From: Heloderma charlesbogerti
Taxonomy: Eukaryota > Chordata > Lepidosauria > Squamata > Helodermatidae
Direction: 5' to 3'
Assembly: GCA_026122225.1 (NCBI GenBank)
Contig: JANEZZ010000520.1
Location: 992,001-1,056,000, forward strand
Length of the DNA stretch: 64,000 nucleotides
Part shown: positions 58,421 through 64,000 of the stretch, piece by piece
Layout: the number at the start of each line of letters is the position of its first letter
Position numbering within the stretch: position 1 is the first letter of the stretch
The notes under the pieces: model-generated
Seen by the model: the letters and a program-made list of their open reading frames with translations, nothing else
What the model was told of the DNA's origin: nothing
The model's database searches: none
Position numbers and translations under genes: made by a program

Positions 58421-59070
58421 CACCACCAACGTCCACTGCTACGGTTCCAGTCCCAAGCTCGACAGGTAGGCAGCTCCATCGTAAGGCACAACCGACTTTG
58501 CTATGTACCCCGTTTTCTCTCGGCCCACCATTGCTTTGCCACTGCAACCCTATGGTTCGTCTTTCTTTTCATTTGCAGTCAGCACTGCGACACCAACGCC
58601 AGCCCCCAGCAGCACACAGAAAACGACGACAACCACATCCCTCTCCACAACGTCGAGAACCAGTGTATCAACAGAGTCGTCTGCGACCAGCACACCCAAG
58701 ACCACTCCCACCCCCGTGCCCCCCACGACCACCACCACGATCTCTACCCACTCCATCAGTACACCAGTAACCAAAGTCACCACTACAACCGCCCCCACCA
58801 CGACCTCCACAGAATCCACTACAGTTAGCACACACACCCCAACAACAATGGCACCCACACACTCCAGCACACACGCCACTTCCACCACCTCCAAGACAAC
58901 CGTCCCAGTCTCCTCTAGCCCGGTGACACCACGAAGTCCTGTCAGCACGACCGCTCCTCCGACTACGCCCCCCACCACCACTCTCACGACTACTACCCCT
59001 GCCACAACTGAAACTACCACTACTCCGGTCACAACCACACCTGCGACCACCACCGTCGTAAGCACCACCG
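58421..59070 (+). CDS. MUC6: MUC6 PTS exon pair P17
   Basis: Exons 58421-58465 and 58579-59070. A-type donor. Positional counterpart of P13 in the duplicated block, but with the full six-C run and an open frame. Confidence 0.9.
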
Positions 59071-59371
59071 GTAAGTTGGGCTCATCGCCCTTCCACGGCT
59101 CGCCCCCTGAAAAGAATCCCGGTCCTCCAACCACGGGCTTGCCTAAAACACAGGCTCACGAGAAAGGCGCATTCCCACCTCCATATCCCCGACGGCACAA
59201 CCCACAGTGAGGCAGGGAAACCTTCCCGCTGAGTATGCCAGTGGTCTTCTCCCCGTTTGCGCAAACAAGTGGTTCACTTCCCAACCCACACTTCATGTGC
59301 TGACTGGCTGCTTTCCTTGCTCCTTTGGCATGGGTACCAATTTTCCATTTCTCTCCCCTTCGGTTTTGCAG

Positions 59372-60021
59372 CACCACCAACGTCCACTGCTACGGTTCCA
59401 GTCCCAAGCTCGACAGGTAGGCAGCTCCATCGTAAGGCACAACCGACTTTGCTATGTACCCCGTTTTCTCTCGGCCCACCATTGCTTTGCCACTGCAACC
59501 CTATGGTTCGTCTTTCTTTTCATTTGCAGTCAGCACTGCGACACCAACGCCAGCCCCCAGCAGCACACAGAAAACGACGACAACCACTTCCCTCTCCACA
59601 ACGTCGAGAACCAGTGTATCAACAGAGTCGTCTGCGACCAGCACACCCAAGACCACTCCCACCCCCGTGCCCCCCACGACCACCACCACGATCTCTACCC
59701 ACTCCATCAGTACACCAGTAACCAAAGTCACCACTACAACCGCCCCCACCACGACCTCCACAGAATCCACTACAGTTAGCACACACACCCCAACAACAAT
59801 GGCACCCACACACTCCAGCACACACGCCACTTCCACCACCTCCAAGACAACCGTCCCGGTCTCCTCTAGCCCGGTGACACCACGAAGTCCTGTCAGCACG
59901 ACCGCTCCTCCCACTACACCCCCCACCACCACTCTCACGACTACTACCCCTGCCACAACTAAAACTACCACTACTCCGGTCACAACCACACCTGCGACCA
60001 CCACCGTCGTAAGCACCACCG
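59372..60021 (+). CDS. MUC6: MUC6 PTS exon pair P18
   Basis: Exons 59372-59416 and 59530-60021. B-type donor. Private Glu-to-Lys change (ATTKTTTTPV). Confidence 0.9.
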
Positions 60022-60322
60022 GTACGTTGGGCTTATTGCCCTTCCATGGCTCACCCCTCGAAAAAGGTCTCGGTTCTCCAACCACGGGCTTGCCTAATTC
60101 ACAGGCTCACCAGAAAGGCGCATTCCCACCTCCATATCCCCAACGGCACAACCCACACTGAGGCGGGAAAGCTGTCCCGCTGAGTATGCCGACAGTCTTC
60201 TCCCCATTTGCTCAAGCAAGTGGTTCACTTCTCAACCCACACTTCATGTGCTGACTGGCTGCTTACCTTGCTCCTTTGCATTGTGTACCAATTTTCCATT
60301 TCTCTCCCCTTCGGTTTTGCAG

Positions 60323-60972
60323 CACCACCAACGTCCACCGCTACGGTTCCAGTCCCAAGCTCGACAGGTAGGCAGCTCCATCATAAGGCACAACCGACTT
60401 TGCTATGTACCCCGTTTTCTCTCGGCCCACCATTGTTTTGCCACTGCAACCCTATGGTTCGTCTTTCTTTTCATTTGCAGTCAGCACTGCGACACCAACG
60501 CCAGCCCCCAGCAGCACACAGAAAACGACGACAACCACATCCCTCTCCACAACGTCGAGAACCAGTGTATCAACAGAGTCGTCTGCGACCAGCACACCCA
60601 AGACCATTCCCACCCCCGTGCCCCCCACGACCACCACCACGATCTCTACCCACTCCATCAGTACACCAGTAACCAAAGTCACCACTACAACCGCCCCCAC
60701 CATGACCTCCACAGAATCCACTACAGTTAGCACACACACCCCAACAACAATGGCACCCACACACTCCAGCACACACGCCACTTCCACCACCTCCAAGACA
60801 ACCGTCCCAGTCTCCTCTAGCCCGGTGACACCACGAAGTCCTGTCAGCACGACCGCTCCTCCGACTACGCCCCCCACCACCACTCTCACGACTACTACCC
60901 CTGCCACAACTGAAACTACCACTACTCCGGTCACAACCACACCTGCGACCACCACCGTCGTAACCACCACCG
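60323..60972 (+). CDS. MUC6: MUC6 PTS exon pair P19
   Basis: Exons 60323-60367 and 60481-60972. A-type donor but a B-like intron tail (GAAAAAGGTCTCGG), so it is a recombinant. Private KTIPTPV, PTMTSTE and VVTTTG. Confidence 0.9.
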
Positions 60973-61273
60973 GTAAGTTGGGCTCATTGCCCTTCCATGG
61001 CTTACCCCTCGAAAAAGGTCTCGGTCCTCCAACCACAGGCTTGCCTAATACACAGGCTTACGAGAAAGGCGCATTCCCATCTCCATATCCCCGATGGCAC
61101 AACCCATACTGAGACGGGAAAGCTGTCCCGCTGAGTATGCTGGCAGTCTTCTCCCCATTTGCTCAAGCAAGTGGTTCACTTCTCAACCCACACTTCATGT
61201 GCTGACTGGCTGCTTTCCTTGCTCCTTTGGCATGGGTACCAATTTTCCATTTCTCTCCCCTTCGGTTTTGCAG

Positions 61274-61923
61274 CACCACCAATGTCCACCGCTACGGTTC
61301 CAGTTCCAAGCTCGACAGGTAGGCAGCTCCATCGTAAGGCACAACCGACTTTGCTACGTACCCCTTTTTCTCTCGGCCCACCATTCCTTTGCCACTGCAA
61401 CCCTATGGTTCGTCTTTCTTTTCATTTGCAGTCAGCACTGCGACACCAACGCCAGCCCCCAGCAGCACACAGAAAACGACGACAACCACATCCCTCTCCA
61501 CAACGTCGAGAACCAGTGTATCAACAGAGTCGTCTGCGACCAGCACACCCAAGACCACTCCCACCCCCGTGCCCCCCACGACCACCACCACGATCTCTAC
61601 CCACTCCATCAGTACACCAGTAACCAAAGTCACCACTACAACCGCCCCCACCACGACATCCACGGAATCCACTACAGTTAGCACACACACCCCAACAACA
61701 ATGGCACCCACACACTCCAGCACACACACCACTTCCACCACCTCCAAGACAACCGTCCCAGTCTCCTCTAGCCCGGTGACACCACGAAGTCCTGTCAGCA
61801 CGACTGCTCCTCCGACTACGTCCCCCCCCACCACTCTCACGACTACTACCCCTGCCACAACTGAAACTACCACTACTCCGGTCACAACCACACCTGCGAC
61901 CACCACCGTCGTAAGCACCACCG
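61274..61923 (+). CDS. MUC6: MUC6 PTS exon pair P20
   Basis: Exons 61274-61318 and 61432-61923. Donor GTAAGT with a one-base intron deletion just after it (GTAAGTGGGC). Private PPTTSPPTTLTT. Right-edge divergence begins here. Confidence 0.88.
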
Positions 61924-62223
61924 GTAAGTGGGCTCATCGCCCTTCCACGGCTCGCCCCTTGAAAAGAATCCCGGTCCTCCAACCACGGGCTTGCCTAATA
62001 CACAGGCTCACGAGAAAGGCACATTCCCACCTCCATATCCCCGACAGCACAACCCACAGTGAGGCAGGGAAACCTTCCCGCTGAGTATGCCGGCGGTCTT
62101 CTCCCCGTTTGCGCAAACAAGTTTTTCACTTCTCAACCCACACTTCATGGGCTGACTAGATGCTTTCCTTGCTCCTTTGGGATGGGTACCAATTTTCCAT
62201 TTCTCTCCCCTTCGGTTTTGCAG

Positions 62224-62873
62224 CACCACCAACGTCCACCGTTACGGTTCCAGTCCCAAGCTCGACAGGTAAGCAGCTCCATCGTAAGGCACAACCAACT
62301 TTGCTACATACCCCATTTTCTCTCGGCCCACCATTCCTTTGCCACTGCCACCCTATGGTTCGTCTTTCTTTTCATTTGCAGTCAGCACTGCGACACTAAC
62401 GCCATCCCCCAGCAGCACACGGAAAACAACGATGACCACTTCCCTGTCCACAACGTCGAGAACCAGTGTATCAACAGAGTCGTCTGCGACCAGCACGCCC
62501 AAGACCACTGCCACCCCCGTGCCCCCCATGACCACCACTATGATCTCTACCCACTCCATCAGTACACCAGTAACCAAAGTCACCACTACAACCGCCCCCA
62601 CCACGACCTCCACGGAATCCACTACAGTTAGCACACGCACCCCAACAACAACGGCACCCACACACTCCAGCACACACACCACTTCCACCACCTCCAAGAT
62701 AACCACCCCGGTCTCCTCTAGCCCGGTGACACCACGAAGTCCTGTCAGCACGACCGCTCCTCCAACTACGCCCCCTACCACCACTCTCACAACTACTACC
62801 CTTGCCACAACTGAAACTACCACTACTCCAGTCACAACCACACCTGCGACCACCACCATCGTAAGCACCACTG
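62224..62873 (+). CDS. MUC6: MUC6 PTS exon pair P21
   Basis: Exons 62224-62268 (donor GTAAGC, as in P1) and 62382-62873 (donor GTACGT). Several private changes: TLTPSPSSTRKTTMTT, STRTPTTT, TSKITTPV, TTLATTE, TTIVSTTG. The right-most clear array unit. Confidence 0.87.
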
Positions 62874-63422
62874 GTACGTTGGGCTCATCGCCCTTCCATG
62901 GTTCCCCCTCGAAAAGAGTCTCGGTCCTCCAACCACGGGCTTGCCTAAGACACAGGCTCACGAGAAAGGCGCATTCCCACCTTCATATCCCTGTTGGGAT
63001 ACTACACACTGAAGCGGGGATGCCATTCTGCTGAGTAAGCCAGTGGTCTTCCCCCCATTTCCTCAAGCAAGTGGCCACTTCTCCATCCACAGTTGACATC
63101 CAGCAGTTTCTGCCTTTTTGGACTTCCTTGATATAATTGGGTACCACATCCCTCCGAGTAAGGCTTGTGGTCTGACCAGATCCTCACTCCCTGTTCATTT
63201 GTCTGTTTTACTGTGCACTCAACCAATACCTCGGTTGTTACCTCCCAATTCCCCATATTCCTTCTCTCATAGAACCCTATCCTGCTGTGTAGTACTGTGA
63301 GATTTCCCTGATTCAATCATGTGTTACCGTTCTCAGTCTTTAGTTCAAATGCTAACTGGCTGCTTCTTTTGTCTTTTCATCTGGGGTCTAATGTTTCATT
63401 TATCTTTTCTTTTGTATCACAG
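62874..63422 (+). other. Intron between P21 and P22
   Basis: 549 bp. The first 200 bp or so follow the array intron, then diverge (63100-63420) into sequence I do not recognise, marking the array's right boundary. Confidence 0.75.
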
Positions 63423-64000
63423 GAACACCAAAAATGACCAGTGAGGTTCCAAGGCCAACCTCTACAGGTAAAGATTTGTATTGCATGTGTGACTACATTT
63501 GCTGATTTGTGTTCTTTCTGTTGCCTTTCTATTCTCTTCCCTGTGTGACGTTTGCCTTCTTGCTTTCTTTGATGTCTCCGCAGGTAAACAAACATCGCAA
63601 CCCAGCAGTATCCCAAAAACAACAGCAACCAGTTCTTTGTATACAACATCAAGGACCACTGTATCAAGCAGCATGCCCAAGACCAGTCGTACCACTCCAC
63701 TACCTGTAATTACCGTCACGATCCCTACCCGTTCCACAATTACAGGTGTACCCATAGAAAAAAAGACTACAACTACCCCTGCTGCTACTTCCACCGAATC
63801 CACTGCAACTAGCACACACAGAGTGCCTACTCCAACAGCACGCCAAACCTCCAGCACACCCACCACTTTGACCACCTTGAGGACAACCATAAAGACACCC
63901 ACTACCCCAACCACACCCAAAACTGCTACTTCTACCAGTACTCCAATAACTACGCCAACTACCACAACTCTCACTAGCGCTACCCCTACCACCACAGAAA
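63423..64000 (+). CDS. MUC6: MUC6 PTS exon pair P22 (diverged, runs off window)
   Basis: Exons 63423-63467 (45 nt, encodes TPKMTSEVPRPTST, donor GTAAAG) and 63584 to the window end (open, 417 nt visible; begins KQTSQPSSIPKTTATSS). The same two-exon layout and phase 1 borders are kept, but the sequence is strongly diverged. The mucin domain continues beyond the window. Confidence 0.83.

Larger units (their letters stand above)
42231..63034 (+). repeat. MUC6: Tandem array of 951-bp intron-containing coding units
   Basis: From P3 on, equivalent points recur every 951 bp (950 for unit P13): small exons start at 45108, 46059, 47010 and so on to 61274, then 62224. Each unit has a 45-nt exon, a 113-bp intron, a 492-nt exon and a 301-bp intron. 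Acceptors are CTTCGGTTTTGCAG and TTTTCATTTGCAG, donors GACAG/GTAGGC and ACCG/GTAAGT (or GTACGT). Introns are as conserved as exons, so whole units are being copied. By my count, about 44% of large-exon residues are threonine. The intron after the large exon stays open in frame for about 140 nt, so retention would truncate the protein. Confidence 0.9.
391..64000 (+). other. MUC6: MUC6-like gel-forming mucin gene body (partial at both ends)
   Basis: The gene encodes a secreted gel-forming mucin that should polymerise by disulphides through its VWD/C8/TIL assemblies and carry dense O-glycans on its PTS domain. Eighteen exons between 391 and 34703 join in one frame with consensus AG/GT borders, followed by repeated PTS exon pairs from 41301 to the window end. 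Identity rests on remembered family sequence: the D2, D' and D3 segments agree with human MUC6 along their length (for example SGYS.SETSL, GAACAPTCQMLATG, RYVASSELE.VNSWKE.PLCGD, ACGCD.GGDCEC.CDAVA). The signal peptide, D1, start of D2, and C-terminal cystine knot lie outside the window. MUC2 and MUC5 family members fit less well. Confidence 0.92.

Noticed and set aside
42231..63034. CRISPR-like or satellite array
   Set aside because: The unit is a 951-bp coding and splicing module in a vertebrate gene, not short repeats with unique spacers, and not noncoding satellite.

Overview
The window is vertebrate genomic DNA, almost certainly from a squamate reptile. It carries a near full-length BovB LINE, a CR1 3' end with its ATTCTATG-type tail, a Penelope-like element with a GIY-YIG endonuclease (a class absent from mammals), and many short hAT-type MITEs of the kind abundant in lizards. 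The species call is inference. One protein-coding gene, on the + strand, fills the window and runs off both ends. It is a gel-forming mucin whose exons match MUC6 domain by domain, starting inside the second VWD domain.

Layout. 391-34703: eighteen exons encode the end of VWD2, C8-2, TIL, the D' TIL-like region, VWD3, C8-3 and the cysteine-rich linker. They join in one uninterrupted frame (2353 nt, phase checked at every junction). Introns hold a three-level nested transposon (Penelope-like cluster 643-8533, containing BovB 3653-7696, containing a palindromic hAT-type element 5861-6675) and other repeat fragments. 34704-41300: a long intron packed with insertions, including two more copies of the palindromic element, a shorter relative, and a solo-LTR-like sequence. 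41301-64000: the Pro/Thr/Ser mucin domain.

The PTS domain is the main surprise. In human MUC6 the repeats lie mostly in one very large exon. Here the domain is a tandem array of exon pairs with a period of 951 bp. Each unit has a 45-nt exon, a 113-bp intron, a 492-nt exon and an intron of about 301 bp. Both exons are phase 1-1, so units can be added, lost or skipped without changing frame; each adds 179 residues. Twenty-one such units (P1-P21) are flanked by diverged relatives (P0, P22). Central units are nearly identical, introns included, while edge units diverge, as expected for unequal exchange or gene conversion. A four-unit block (about 3.8 kb) is itself duplicated. One unit has a one-base deletion that breaks the frame.

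The palindromic element family (four copies, 815-967 bp, 8-bp target duplications, TAGGGATG-type ends, internal nested near-perfect hairpins) is the second notable system. I cannot tell from sequence alone whether it has been named.
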